From Duganella guangzhouensis (GTDB taxonomy: Bacteria > Pseudomonadota > Gammaproteobacteria > Burkholderiales > Burkholderiaceae_D): DNA of 64,000 nucleotides. Location of the stretch: the NCBI RefSeq assembly GCF_009674535.1, contig NZ_WKJK01000017.1, forward strand, positions 62,001-126,000. Reading direction: 5' to 3'. The notes under the pieces were generated by a model. It searched no databases. It worked only from the letters and a program-made list of their open reading frames with translations, and was not told where the DNA came from. Position 1 is the first letter of the stretch; each line of letters starts with the position of its first letter. The position numbers and the translations under genes were made by a program. This document shows, piece by piece, positions 42,414-50,933 of the stretch.

Positions 42414-42427
42414 TTGATCCAGGTTAT
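42414..42427. promoter_or_regulatory. Imperfect FNR/Dnr-like site before nnrS
   Basis: TTGATCCAGGTTAT has a perfect left half and central CCAG as in many betaproteobacterial FNR sites, but a poor right half. It lies 76-89 bases before the nnrS start and 83 bases before the HMA gene start on the other strand. Confidence 0.4.
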
Positions 42428-42502
42428 GAATTTCCGGCGTGCCGCTTCACTGCGGCGCGCGCGGCGCGGAAAATAAGGATGTACAGATAAAGGAAACGTA
42501 TC

Positions 42503-43699
42503 ATGACACTGCTCCGCATCGACGAACCCACCCGCGCCCAGGCCGGCCATCCCTTATGGCGCCTGGGCTTCCGCCCGTTCTACCTGGTGGCCGCCAGCTT
42601 CGCCGCGCTGGCGATTCCGCTGTGGATCGCCCAGTACTTCGGCTGGCTGGCGCCGGTCTCCGGTCTGGGCCTCCACATCGGCTACAGCTGGCATATCCAC
42701 GAAATGGTGTTCGGCATGGCCGCCGCCGTGGTGGTCGGCTTTCTGTACACCGCCGGCTACAACTGGACCGGCCTGTGGACGCCACGGCGCGGCAAGCTGG
42801 CCGCGCTGGTGGCTTTGTGGCTGGCCGGCCGCATCGCGATGCTGGTGGCGCCGCCGCTGGCCGCCGCCATCGTCGACTGGCTGTTCCTGCCGGCCGCCGC
42901 CTGGCCGCTGTTCCGCGTCATGCGGCAGGCGAACAACCAGCGCAACTACTTCCTGGTCGGCCTGCTGGTCCTGATGGCGCTGGCCAACGCCGTGTTCCAC
43001 GCCATCGCACTGGGCTGGTTGGCGCTGGCGCCGAGCGCGCCGGTGGAAGCCGCGATCCTGGTGATCGTCATGATGGAAGCGGCGATCGGTACCCGCGTCA
43101 TCCCCATGTTCACCCGTAACGGCGCGCCCGGCACGCAGCCGCTGGTGCAGCCCAAGCTGGATCGGGTGTCGCTTGGCTTGCTGGCGGCATCCGCCGTGGG
43201 CTGGGTGGCACAGGCACCGGTGTGGCTGTTCGCGCCGATCGCCTTGAGCGCCGCCGCGCTGGTGCTGCTGCGGCTGTGGCGCTGGCAGGCATTGCGCACG
43301 CTGGCGGTGCCGCTGCTGTGGATTATGCACCTGTCATACGCGTGGATCGCGGCCGGCCTGGTGCTGCTGGCGCTGGCGCGGCTGCAACTGACCACCGCCA
43401 GCGCCGGCTTCCACGCGCTGACCGTGGGCTCGATGGCGGGCCTGATCATGGGCATGATCACCCGCACCACGCTGGGCCACACCGGCCGGCCGCTGAAGGC
43501 CGGACGCGCCGAGCGCTGGATGTTCGTGCTGATCCAACTGAGCGCCTTGGCCCGCGTCGCCTCGGCGCTGGGTTACGACACGTCGCATGGCGCGGTGCTG
43601 ATTGTCAGCGCCGTCTGCTGGGCCGCCGCCTTCCTGGCTTACGTCATGGTCTATGCGCCTTACCTGGCCAGTGCCCGCGTCGACGGCAAACCCGGTTGA
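42503..43699 (+). CDS. nnrS: NnrS family heme/copper membrane protein
   Basis: A 398-residue, 12-helix membrane protein matching NnrS: PLWRLGFRPFYLVAASFAAL at the N-terminus, GYSWHIHEMVFGMAAAVVVG, FLYTAGYNWTG, GTRVIPMFTRNGAPG and ITRTTLGHTGRPL. NnrS proteins bind heme and copper and protect cells from nitrosative stress, often under Dnr/Nnr control. An FNR-like half site lies upstream. It closes the respiratory island. Confidence 0.92.
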   Translation: MTLLRIDEPTRAQAGHPLWRLGFRPFYLVAASFAALAIPLWIAQYFGWLAPVSGLGLHIGYSWHIHEMVFGMAAAVVVGFLYTAGYNWTGLWTPRRGKLAALVALWLAGRIAMLVAPPLAAAIVDWLFLPAAAWPLFRVMRQANNQRNYFLVGLLVLMALANAVFHAIALGWLALAPSAPVEAAILVIVMMEAAIGTRVIPMFTRNGAPGTQPLVQPKLDRVSLGLLAASAVGWVAQAPVWLFAPIALSAAALVLLRLWRWQALRTLAVPLLWIMHLSYAWIAAGLVLLALARLQLTTASAGFHALTVGSMAGLIMGMITRTTLGHTGRPLKAGRAERWMFVLIQLSALARVASALGYDTSHGAVLIVSAVCWAAAFLAYVMVYAPYLASARVDGKPG

Positions 43700-43724
43700 G
43701 CGGGCAGTGCGTGCCGCGCCAGAA

Positions 43725-44897
43725 CTAGGCGGCATCGGCGCCCGGCGCGCGGGTGTCGTAGATGACGTAGCCGCCCTTGCCGTTGCGCTTGACCTGATAC
43801 ATGGCGCGGTCGGCGCGCTCGATCAACTCGGTCAGGCTGGTGCCGTGCTTGGGATACAGGCTGATGCCAATGCTGGCGCCCAGCGCATAACTGGCGCCGC
43901 TGACCGGGATCTGCGTGGTCAGTTGGCCCAGCAGCTTGCGCGCGATGTCGTACGCCTGCTCGGCGTCCTCCAGCTGGGTGCCGATGACGATGAACTCATC
44001 GCCGCCGACGCGGGCGCAGATATCGGTGCTGCGGGTGTGCGACTGTAAGCGCGTCGCCACCGTCTTCAGCACCTCGTCGCCGACCGCGTGGCCGGCGTTG
44101 TCGTTGATCGGCTTGAAGTTATCCAGATCGATGTAGAACACCGCCACCAGTTGATGCGGCCGGGTGGCCAGCAGCAGCGCGTGGTCGAACAGCGTTTCCA
44201 TGTAGCGCTTGTTTTTTAGGCCGGTCAGCGGATCGAGGAAGGCCATGCCCATCGCCTTGGCCTCGGCGTCCACCAGGCGCTGCTGAAAGCGCAGCAGCAG
44301 CGCCGCCAGCAGCGACGAATATTTGATCAGCACCAGCATGCTGCCCAGCACAAAGCCATTGCGGAACCAGGCCGGTTCCAGCGCGATGATATACGGCGCC
44401 AGCAGCCAGTGCAGGCCTAGCGCCAGGCTGGCGGCCGCGGTCAGCATCAACACGCCGCCCGGCACCTCGCGGCGGTGGCGCCAGGCCAACCAGGCGATAT
44501 AGAACTGGAAGCCGGCGTTGACGATGGTGTAGCCGATACTGCGCAGCAGCGGCGGCGCATCGGTGCTCCAGGCCAGTATGATCCACAGCTCGGCGACGGC
44601 GGCCGCCAGCCAGAACCAGCGCTCGCGGATCTGCAAGCGCAGAAAGCGCGCCAGCCCGGTCAGCAGAAACGGCTTCTCCAGCACAATGAAGAAGGCATAC
44701 GCAAACGTGGCCGGATGGGTATTATTGGACGGCAGTATCAGGAATAGCAGCAGACGCGCCAATAGCGCAAAGCAAATCGCCAGCGCCCACCATCCCGCGC
44801 CGGGACTGGTTTTTTCAAACCGGCTGACCCAGACGAAGAACAGCAGGAACACGAAATACACGGTGAACCCGAAGGTATGCACGATTTCGAACGACAT
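43725..44897 (-). CDS. Membrane-bound diguanylate cyclase
   Basis: A 390-residue protein with six or seven N-terminal membrane helices (about 5-215) and a C-terminal GGDEF domain. The active-site loop reads ARVGGDEFIVIG (about residue 300), after the metal-binding FYIDLDNFKPIND. An intact GGDEF signature means it should make cyclic di-GMP. The membrane input domain matches no ligand family I recognise. It is convergent with nnrS and monocistronic. Confidence 0.9.
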   Translation of the reverse strand: MSFEIVHTFGFTVYFVFLLFFVWVSRFEKTSPGAGWWALAICFALLARLLLFLILPSNNTHPATFAYAFFIVLEKPFLLTGLARFLRLQIRERWFWLAAAVAELWIILAWSTDAPPLLRSIGYTIVNAGFQFYIAWLAWRHRREVPGGVLMLTAAASLALGLHWLLAPYIIALEPAWFRNGFVLGSMLVLIKYSSLLAALLLRFQQRLVDAEAKAMGMAFLDPLTGLKNKRYMETLFDHALLLATRPHQLVAVFYIDLDNFKPINDNAGHAVGDEVLKTVATRLQSHTRSTDICARVGGDEFIVIGTQLEDAEQAYDIARKLLGQLTTQIPVSGASYALGASIGISLYPKHGTSLTELIERADRAMYQVKRNGKGGYVIYDTRAPGADAA

Positions 44898-44991
44898 GAA
44901 GGCTCCCAGATTGCAGCCATTATGCCGTGCTTAGCGGGAATTTATTGTGTCATATTTGCAACGGTGATGAATTTGGTTGCATGCCGACGGG

Positions 44992-45993
44992 CTATTGCTG
45001 GACCAGTTCCACCCGCCGGTTCTTCTCGCGGCCGGCCTCGGCCTCGTTGGACGCCACCGGCGCATACGAGGCCACGCCCTTGGCGGCCAGGCGTTTGGGG
45101 TCGACTTTGTAGTCAGCGCCGAGTGCCTTGACCACCGCATCGGCGCGCTTTTGCGACAGCTCGACGTTGGTGGCGATCGCGCCCTGGTTGTCGGTGTGGC
45201 CGACGATGTACACCTTCAGTTGCGGGTTTTGCTGCAGCAGCTTGGCCATCTCGGCCAGCGCCGGCCTGGAGTCCGGCTTCAGCTCGGCCTTGCCGGTGTC
45301 GAAGTAGACGCCGTACACCGCCACCTTGCCGTCGGCGGCGATGCCCTTGGCCATGTCGGCCGCATTCAGGTTGGCGCTGACCTTGTCGGTCTCCATCGGC
45401 TTGCCTTCGACCACTTGCAGATAGACCGCGCCGTTGCGGCCGTCGACCGGCTCGACCGTGTACACCGCCACGTGCAACACCATGCCGTTGGCGGTGGCGC
45501 CCTGAGCCAGCAGATAGCGGCCGGTCTGGCGGCCGTGGTTGAATGGTTCCCAGTATTCGGTGGTGTCCTTGATGAAGTTATTGCCGACGTGCTTCTTCAG
45601 CCAGTATTCGCCGAACTGATCGCCGCAATCGTTCTTGGCGCAGGCGAACACGGTTTTCAGGCCGGCCTTGTCGAGCGCCGCCTGATAGTTGCGCATCACC
45701 TCCAGCCCCGAGCGGTCCTTCGGATAGTTATAGGCGATGCGGGTGTACTTGCCTTCCAGCGGGACGGTTTTGGCGAACGTGATGTCATCACCGCGCGACG
45801 CCACTCGCTTGCCAGCCGGCAAGACCACCTCATCGAACTCCTTGACCTCGTAGCCGACCAGTTTGGAGCCGGCAAAGCGCGACAGCAGCGGATGATCCTG
45901 GGCGCCCTTGATGGTGTCTTTGGGCGGCATATCGGCATACGCCAGTGGCGACAGGGCGGCACACAGCAGCAGGAGATGGATACGCATAAACAT
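44992..45993 (-). CDS. DUF4892/OmpA-family outer-membrane lipid-anchored-like protein
   Basis: A 333-residue exported protein. A signal peptide (LLLLCAALSPLAYA) is followed by a DUF4892-like N-terminal domain (DHPLLSRFAGSKLVGYEVKE, then RSGLEVMRNYQAALDKAGL). A C-terminal OmpA peptidoglycan-binding domain follows: VYGVYFDTGKAELKPDSRPA, VYIVGHTDNQG, LSQKRADAVVKAL and NRRVELVQQ. The second ATG (45987) is also possible, because GGA spacing fits it slightly better. The role is probably envelope anchoring; no cysteine lipobox is present. Confidence 0.85.
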   Translation of the reverse strand: MFMRIHLLLLCAALSPLAYADMPPKDTIKGAQDHPLLSRFAGSKLVGYEVKEFDEVVLPAGKRVASRGDDITFAKTVPLEGKYTRIAYNYPKDRSGLEVMRNYQAALDKAGLKTVFACAKNDCGDQFGEYWLKKHVGNNFIKDTTEYWEPFNHGRQTGRYLLAQGATANGMVLHVAVYTVEPVDGRNGAVYLQVVEGKPMETDKVSANLNAADMAKGIAADGKVAVYGVYFDTGKAELKPDSRPALAEMAKLLQQNPQLKVYIVGHTDNQGAIATNVELSQKRADAVVKALGADYKVDPKRLAAKGVASYAPVASNEAEAGREKNRRVELVQQ

Positions 45994-46112
45994 GATTCCA
46001 TTGCAAAGTTAACAATGATTGGCATTATAAAAACATTTTGCGTGTCTTAGCGCACGATAGGTGCGCCCACCGCGACCTAGAATCAGCCGATATCAAATCG
46101 GAGGATGCAATC

Positions 46113-46619
46113 ATGAAACACCTGATGCTGGCGTTTGGCGTGGTACACGCCGCGATCGCGCTGCTGTTCACGGCCGGGGCGCTGTTGCTGATCGCGCTGG
46201 GCGCGCAACTGGGCTGGCAGGCGCTGCATGCCGACGGCGGGCTGGCGGCGGCCGAGCAGGTGATCGAAGCGATCGGCATCCTGGCCGCCGCCGTGGTGGC
46301 GTTGCAAATCGCCGAAACCATCATCGAAGAAGAAGTGGTGCGCGACGCCGACATCAGCGCGCCGACGCGGGTGCGGCGTTTCCTGTCGCGCTTTTTCGTC
46401 GTGGTAGTAGTGGCGCTGGCGATCGAAGGATTAGTCGCCACCTTCCGCGCCGTGCACGACGACACCAGCGAGCTGCTGTACGTGGCTGCGCTGATCAGCG
46501 GTGTCGGCATCCTGCTGGCGGCGTGGGGCATATTCATCCACCTCAACCGCTCGGCCGAAGAACTGGAGCCGGACGCCATGCAAGAAGCCCAGGCCGAAGA
46601 CGCCAAACTCAAACCCTAA
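46113..46619 (+). CDS. Small integral membrane protein, unknown function
   Basis: A 168-residue protein with about four membrane helices (LAFGVVHAAIALLFTAGALL, IGILAAAVVALQIAETII, FLSRFFVVVVVALAIEGL, LLYVAALISGVGILLAAWGI). A charged EEEVVRDADISAPTRVRR loop lies in the middle and an acidic C-terminal tail at the end. GGAGG lies 8 bases upstream of the ATG. The family is not recognised. It is convergent with mscS, overlapping by 4 bases. Confidence 0.75.
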   Translation: MKHLMLAFGVVHAAIALLFTAGALLLIALGAQLGWQALHADGGLAAAEQVIEAIGILAAAVVALQIAETIIEEEVVRDADISAPTRVRRFLSRFFVVVVVALAIEGLVATFRAVHDDTSELLYVAALISGVGILLAAWGIFIHLNRSAEELEPDAMQEAQAEDAKLKP

Positions 46620-47764
46620 TGCGGACGGGTTTGTTGGCGGGGGGCTGCTGCGGCGACTTCGTTGGCGGCTTGTTCGAATAGCAGGCGGCGGGTGGGGGCG
46701 TTGGCGTCGACGCCGAGCTCGCTGAAGACTTCCAGTGCGCCCAGTAGTATCGCTTGCTGGGCGTTCATGTAGTCCAGGTAGGACGAGTTGAGCACGTAGA
46801 ACACCAGTTCGAATTCCAGCGCGTCCTGAGTTACCGCTTTCAGGTGCACACGGTCGGCGCGGACGTCGGGCTGGCGGTCGATGATGGCTTTCAGCGCGTC
46901 CGGCACCTTTGCTGCCAAGGCTGCCGGCGTGGCGGGGTTGATGCGCAAGGAGAATTGCACGCGCCGCGTTTGCATCCGTTTATAGTTGCGCACGGTGTTC
47001 TTCAACAGCTCGGCGTTGCCGATGACGATTTGCTCGCCGCTGTCGGAGCGGATGCGGGTGGTCTTCAGTCCCACGTGTTCGACTGTGCCGGAGGCGTTGG
47101 TGATGGCGATCGCGTCGCCCACTTCAAACGGTTTGTCGACCGCGATCGATAGCGAGGCAAACAGGTCGCCCAGCACGTTCTGCACCGCCAGCGCGACCGC
47201 GATGCCGCCGATGCCCAGGCTGGCCACCAGCGCCGATACGTTGATGCCGAGGTTGGACAGCGCCGCCAGCAGGAAGATCACCCAGAAGGTGGTTTTCATC
47301 GCCCACACCATCAAGGTGTTGGCGACGGTGGTGGGCGAGTCGGGATTTTCGGCGTGGTTGCGGAAGTAGCGGCGCGCGCCCAGCGTGGCGGCGCGGTCCA
47401 GGTACAGCACTAGCTGGAGGCCGAGCACGATGAACCACAGGTGGCCCAGTCGCTCTTCCCACAGTGGCGGCAGTTCCAGCATCTTTAGGCCAACCAGCAA
47501 CGACACCGCCAGCACCGCCAGCATGCTGGTGCGGTTCAGGGTTTCTTTCAGTAGCTGGGCCATGGGCCGGTCGGTGTGGCCGTCGGTGTCGTGGCGGCAC
47601 AGGCGCTTGCGCAACAGCCGCAGCAGGGCGTAGATGGCGAGGAAGGTGACGAGGGCGGCGCCGCCGGCCAGCAGCAGTTCTTCGCCGTCGACGTTGCTAA
47701 AGGGGGCCAGATAGCGTTGGATATTCAAACCGGACTCCTGTTCGGGGATCGAAAACTGCCCCAT
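46616..47764 (-). CDS. MscS-family mechanosensitive channel
   Basis: A 382-residue membrane channel with four or five N-terminal helices and the pore helix and beta domain of MscS: ALVASLGIGGIAVALAVQNV, LGDLFASLSIAVDKPFEVGD, then GTVEHVGLKTTRIRSDSGEQ. It would release solutes on hypo-osmotic shock. CTAGGCC occurs at 47766, immediately before the start. The gene stands alone. Confidence 0.9.
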   Translation of the reverse strand: MGQFSIPEQESGLNIQRYLAPFSNVDGEELLLAGGAALVTFLAIYALLRLLRKRLCRHDTDGHTDRPMAQLLKETLNRTSMLAVLAVSLLVGLKMLELPPLWEERLGHLWFIVLGLQLVLYLDRAATLGARRYFRNHAENPDSPTTVANTLMVWAMKTTFWVIFLLAALSNLGINVSALVASLGIGGIAVALAVQNVLGDLFASLSIAVDKPFEVGDAIAITNASGTVEHVGLKTTRIRSDSGEQIVIGNAELLKNTVRNYKRMQTRRVQFSLRINPATPAALAAKVPDALKAIIDRQPDVRADRVHLKAVTQDALEFELVFYVLNSSYLDYMNAQQAILLGALEVFSELGVDANAPTRRLLFEQAANEVAAAAPRQQTRPH

Positions 47765-47875
47765 GCTAGGCCCGCTACCGGCGCGCTTCTGTTCGTTGCA
47801 TCACATGGCGGCGGCTTTTGCCGCGCTGGCGCGGAAATCGCCCATAATGGTGCTAGTTCACGAAAGGAAACCATC

Positions 47876-48508
47876 ATGTCTGCTTGCTGCCAGGGCGGTT
47901 GCTCGTCCGCAAAACCTGTGGTCGATCCGCGTTATCGCCGTGTACTGTGGATTGCGCTGGTGTTGAATGCGCTGATGTTTGTGGTCGAACTGGCCGGCGG
48001 GCTGGGTGGTGATTCGGCCGCGCTGCTGGCCGATGCGGTGGATTTTCTTGGTGACGCCGGCAACTACGGCCTGTCACTGCTGGTGCTGGGTGCCGCCGTC
48101 GCCGCTCGGGCGCGCGCGGCGCTGTTCAAGGGTTGGACCATGGCGGCCTATGGCTGCTTTGTGCTGGCCAAGGTGGCGTGGGATGTCAGCACCGGCAGCG
48201 CGCCGCAGCCGCTCGTCATGGGGGCGATCGGCCTGGCGGCCTTGCTGGTGAACGTCAGCGTGGCATTGATGCTGTACGCCTGGCGCGATGGCGACGCCAA
48301 TATGCGTTCGGTGTGGATTTGCTCGCGCAATGACCCCATCGGCAATCTGGCGGTGATGCTGGCCGCGTGGGCGGTGTCGGCGACCGCCAGCGCCTGGCCG
48401 GACTTGCTGGTGGCGCTGGTGATGGCGGGGCTGGCGCTGAGCGGCGGCCGTAGTGTGATCGCGCAGGCCAGGAGCGAAATGCGCACGTTGGGCGCGACAG
48501 AAACATAG
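47876..48508 (+). CDS. Cation efflux (CDF-like) transporter, short form
   Basis: A 210-residue membrane protein with six helices and a cysteine-rich start, MSACCQGGCSS. The second helix carries LLADAVDFLGDAGNYGLS, in the position of the CDF HxxxD metal site but as DFLGD. The fifth has CSRNDPIGNLAVMLAAW in place of the second HxxxD. There is no long cytoplasmic C-terminal domain. It probably exports a divalent metal; the altered site leaves the metal open. GAAAGGA precedes the ATG. Confidence 0.8.
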   Translation: MSACCQGGCSSAKPVVDPRYRRVLWIALVLNALMFVVELAGGLGGDSAALLADAVDFLGDAGNYGLSLLVLGAAVAARARAALFKGWTMAAYGCFVLAKVAWDVSTGSAPQPLVMGAIGLAALLVNVSVALMLYAWRDGDANMRSVWICSRNDPIGNLAVMLAAWAVSATASAWPDLLVALVMAGLALSGGRSVIAQARSEMRTLGATET

Positions 48509-48575
48509 TCGGATTTGGTGATTTTCGTAATTGCCATGTTGAAAATGAAGACGCACAATGCTGGCACATCTCCGT

Positions 48576-48594
48576 GCGAGCGTCCGTCGCTCGC
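48576..48594. other. Hairpin GCGAGCG-N5-CGCTCGC in the GH31 leader
   Basis: A perfect 7-bp GC-rich stem with a TCCGT loop ends 19 bases before the GH31 start codon. No T run follows, so it is not a standard terminator. It may affect leader stability or be incidental. Confidence 0.35.
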
Positions 48595-48613
48595 CTTCAC
48601 TCAAGAGAGGCAT

Positions 48614-50932
48614 ATGAGACTGTTAGCCCACACGCCGGTGTTCACCGCGCTCGCATCGATTTTTGCATTTTCCACTTCCGCGCTGGCCGCGCCTATCGCT
48701 ACCCTGGACCGTGACGGCGCTTTCGTCTCGGTCGAGGCTTACGGCCCGAACGTGGTGCACGTCACCATCGCCGTCGACAAGGACGAGGTGCTGAAAGGCC
48801 CCGGCTACGGCGTGCTGGCCAAGAACGCCGACAACAGCGCCTTCCGCCACAATGGCGGCAAGGATGGCGATGTGTTCACCTCGGCGGCGATGACCGTGCG
48901 CGTGAACGCCGCGCCGCCGCCGCATGTGCCTAGCCAGGGCGAGAAGTATTTCGCGCCGGCGCTGGCGCCGGTCGGCCTGCAGGTGTTGAACGCCAAGGGC
49001 GAGCAGGTGGTCAGCCTGAATGGCTGGGAAATGTCGCCGCATACCGTCAATACCGAAAAGACCTTCCAGGTTGGCGCCACCTTCTCGGTGTCGCCGGGCG
49101 AGCATTACTACGGCATGGGCCAGAATCAGGAGTCGTTGGGCGCGCTGGATCTGCGCGGCCGCGTGCTCGATTGCCAGCACTGGTATGACGCGCCGGCCGG
49201 CGAGAGCGTGTGCGTGCCGTTCATGGTGTCGTCCAAGGGCTATGGCATTGTGTGGGATAACCCGTCGGCGACGCGCTTTGTGGCCGGCGTCAATGGCCGC
49301 ACCGCGTTCCAGTCGAATGTGGGCGAGCGGGTGAGCTTCTTCGTCATCACCGGTTCGACGCCGGAAGAGATTTATTCGGGCTATGCGCGCGTGACCGGCA
49401 AGACGCCGATTCCGCCCAAGTCGGCGTTTGGCCTGATTCAGTCGAAGGCGCGCTACGACAGTCAGCAAGAAGTGCTGCGTGTGGCGAACACCTATCGCCA
49501 GAAGAAGTATCCGCTGGATGTGATGGTGGTGGACTGGTTCTACTGGACCCGAATGGGCCAGATGGATATCGATCCGTCGCAGTTCCCCGATCCGAAGGCG
49601 ATGAACAAGCAGCTGCACGAGATGGGCATGGATTCGATTATTTCGATCTGGCCGCGCTACGAGACTTCGGGCCGCTATTTCAATGAGCTGGACGCCAAGG
49701 GCTATCTGCTGAAGGATAAGGATGGCAAGACGGTGGACGGCCTGCCGTTCCGCTCCGACCGCACCGGTGGTCTGATCGATCCGACCAATCCGGCCGCGCG
49801 CAAGTGGTTCTGGGAAAAGGCGCGCGACAATATCCTGTCGCAGGGCTTCGACTATCCGTGGCTCGACGAGACCGAGCCGGATCTGGTGCCGGATGGTTTC
49901 TTCTATTCGATCGGCTCGGGCGACCGTTATCACAATCTGTTCCCGTTGCTGCACGTGGAGGGCGTGGCCGACAATATGCGCGCGTGGAAGCCGAACAAGC
50001 GGGTGCTGATTCTGTCGCGTGCCGCGTATCTGGGTTCGCAGCGCACCGGCGCGCTGTTCTGGTCTTCGGATATTCAGCCGACCTGGGAGGCGCTGGCGCG
50101 CCAGGTGCCGACTGGCTTGAACATGACGGCGTCCGGCATCGCTTACTGGGGCAACGATATCGGCGGCTGGCAGAAGCTGTCGCCGGCGTTCGCGTCGACC
50201 AAGGCGCCGCTGATCGATCCGTCCGATGCGCGCGAGGTGGTGGGCAATTATCACGACTATCCGGAGCTGCTGGTGCGCTGGTTCCAGTACGGGACCTTCC
50301 TGCCGACGCTGCGTTTGCACGGCGATCGCAAGGATGCGGATATCTGGTCGTTCGGCAAACAGGCGGAGGCGGTGATGGCGCGCTTCGATACGCTGCGCTA
50401 TCAGCTGATCCCTTACATCTATTCGCAGGCCAAGTACACGCACGATACCGGCGCGCCGTTCATGCGTCCGTTGTGGATGGACTTTGCATCGGACCCGAAT
50501 GTGGCCAATATCGGCACCCAGTATATGTTCGGGCCGGCCTTCCTGGTGGCGCCGGTGACGGAGCAGGGGCAGACGCAGAAGGATGTGTATCTGCCGTCCG
50601 GCACGGACTGGTATAACTTCTGGACCAACGAGAAGCTGTCCGGCGGACGCTGGGTGAAAGTGGCGGCGCCGATTGATCAGATTCCGCTGTTCGTGCGCGC
50701 GGGCTCGATTGTGCCGATCGGCGCCGAGGTGCAGTCGACGGCGAGCAAGCAGGCGATTGCCGAATTCAAGGTTTATCCTGGCAAGAGCGGCGAGTTCCGG
50801 CTGTATGACGACGATGGCGTCAGCTATGACTACGAGAAGGGCAAGTCGAGCGTCACGCAGTTGAAGTGGGATGACGCGGCTGGCAAGCTGACCGGCGGCG
50901 GCAACGCCCGCGTGACGGTGATCGGCAAGTAA
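48614..50932 (+). CDS. Exported glycoside hydrolase family 31 (alpha-xylosidase/alpha-glucosidase type)
   Basis: A 772-residue enzyme with a signal peptide (FAFSTSALA). The N-terminal beta-sandwich leads to the GH31 barrel. The nucleophile is D418 in YPWLDETEPD and the acid/base D486 in LFWSSDIQPTW. LDVMVVDWFYWTRMGQMDID is typical of the family. A C-terminal beta domain follows. The specificity is not readable, though the DETEPD form suggests the xylosidase-like branch. The start follows AGAGAGG; the longer frame lacks a signal peptide. No sugar operon is adjacent. Confidence 0.9.
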   Translation: MRLLAHTPVFTALASIFAFSTSALAAPIATLDRDGAFVSVEAYGPNVVHVTIAVDKDEVLKGPGYGVLAKNADNSAFRHNGGKDGDVFTSAAMTVRVNAAPPPHVPSQGEKYFAPALAPVGLQVLNAKGEQVVSLNGWEMSPHTVNTEKTFQVGATFSVSPGEHYYGMGQNQESLGALDLRGRVLDCQHWYDAPAGESVCVPFMVSSKGYGIVWDNPSATRFVAGVNGRTAFQSNVGERVSFFVITGSTPEEIYSGYARVTGKTPIPPKSAFGLIQSKARYDSQQEVLRVANTYRQKKYPLDVMVVDWFYWTRMGQMDIDPSQFPDPKAMNKQLHEMGMDSIISIWPRYETSGRYFNELDAKGYLLKDKDGKTVDGLPFRSDRTGGLIDPTNPAARKWFWEKARDNILSQGFDYPWLDETEPDLVPDGFFYSIGSGDRYHNLFPLLHVEGVADNMRAWKPNKRVLILSRAAYLGSQRTGALFWSSDIQPTWEALARQVPTGLNMTASGIAYWGNDIGGWQKLSPAFASTKAPLIDPSDAREVVGNYHDYPELLVRWFQYGTFLPTLRLHGDRKDADIWSFGKQAEAVMARFDTLRYQLIPYIYSQAKYTHDTGAPFMRPLWMDFASDPNVANIGTQYMFGPAFLVAPVTEQGQTQKDVYLPSGTDWYNFWTNEKLSGGRWVKVAAPIDQIPLFVRAGSIVPIGAEVQSTASKQAIAEFKVYPGKSGEFRLYDDDGVSYDYEKGKSSVTQLKWDDAAGKLTGGGNARVTVIGK

Positions 50933-50933
50933 G

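Noticed and set aside
44958..44980. GCAAC...GTTGC hairpin as ompA-like gene terminator
   Set aside because: Only a 5-bp stem with a long loop and no clean T run; too weak to call.
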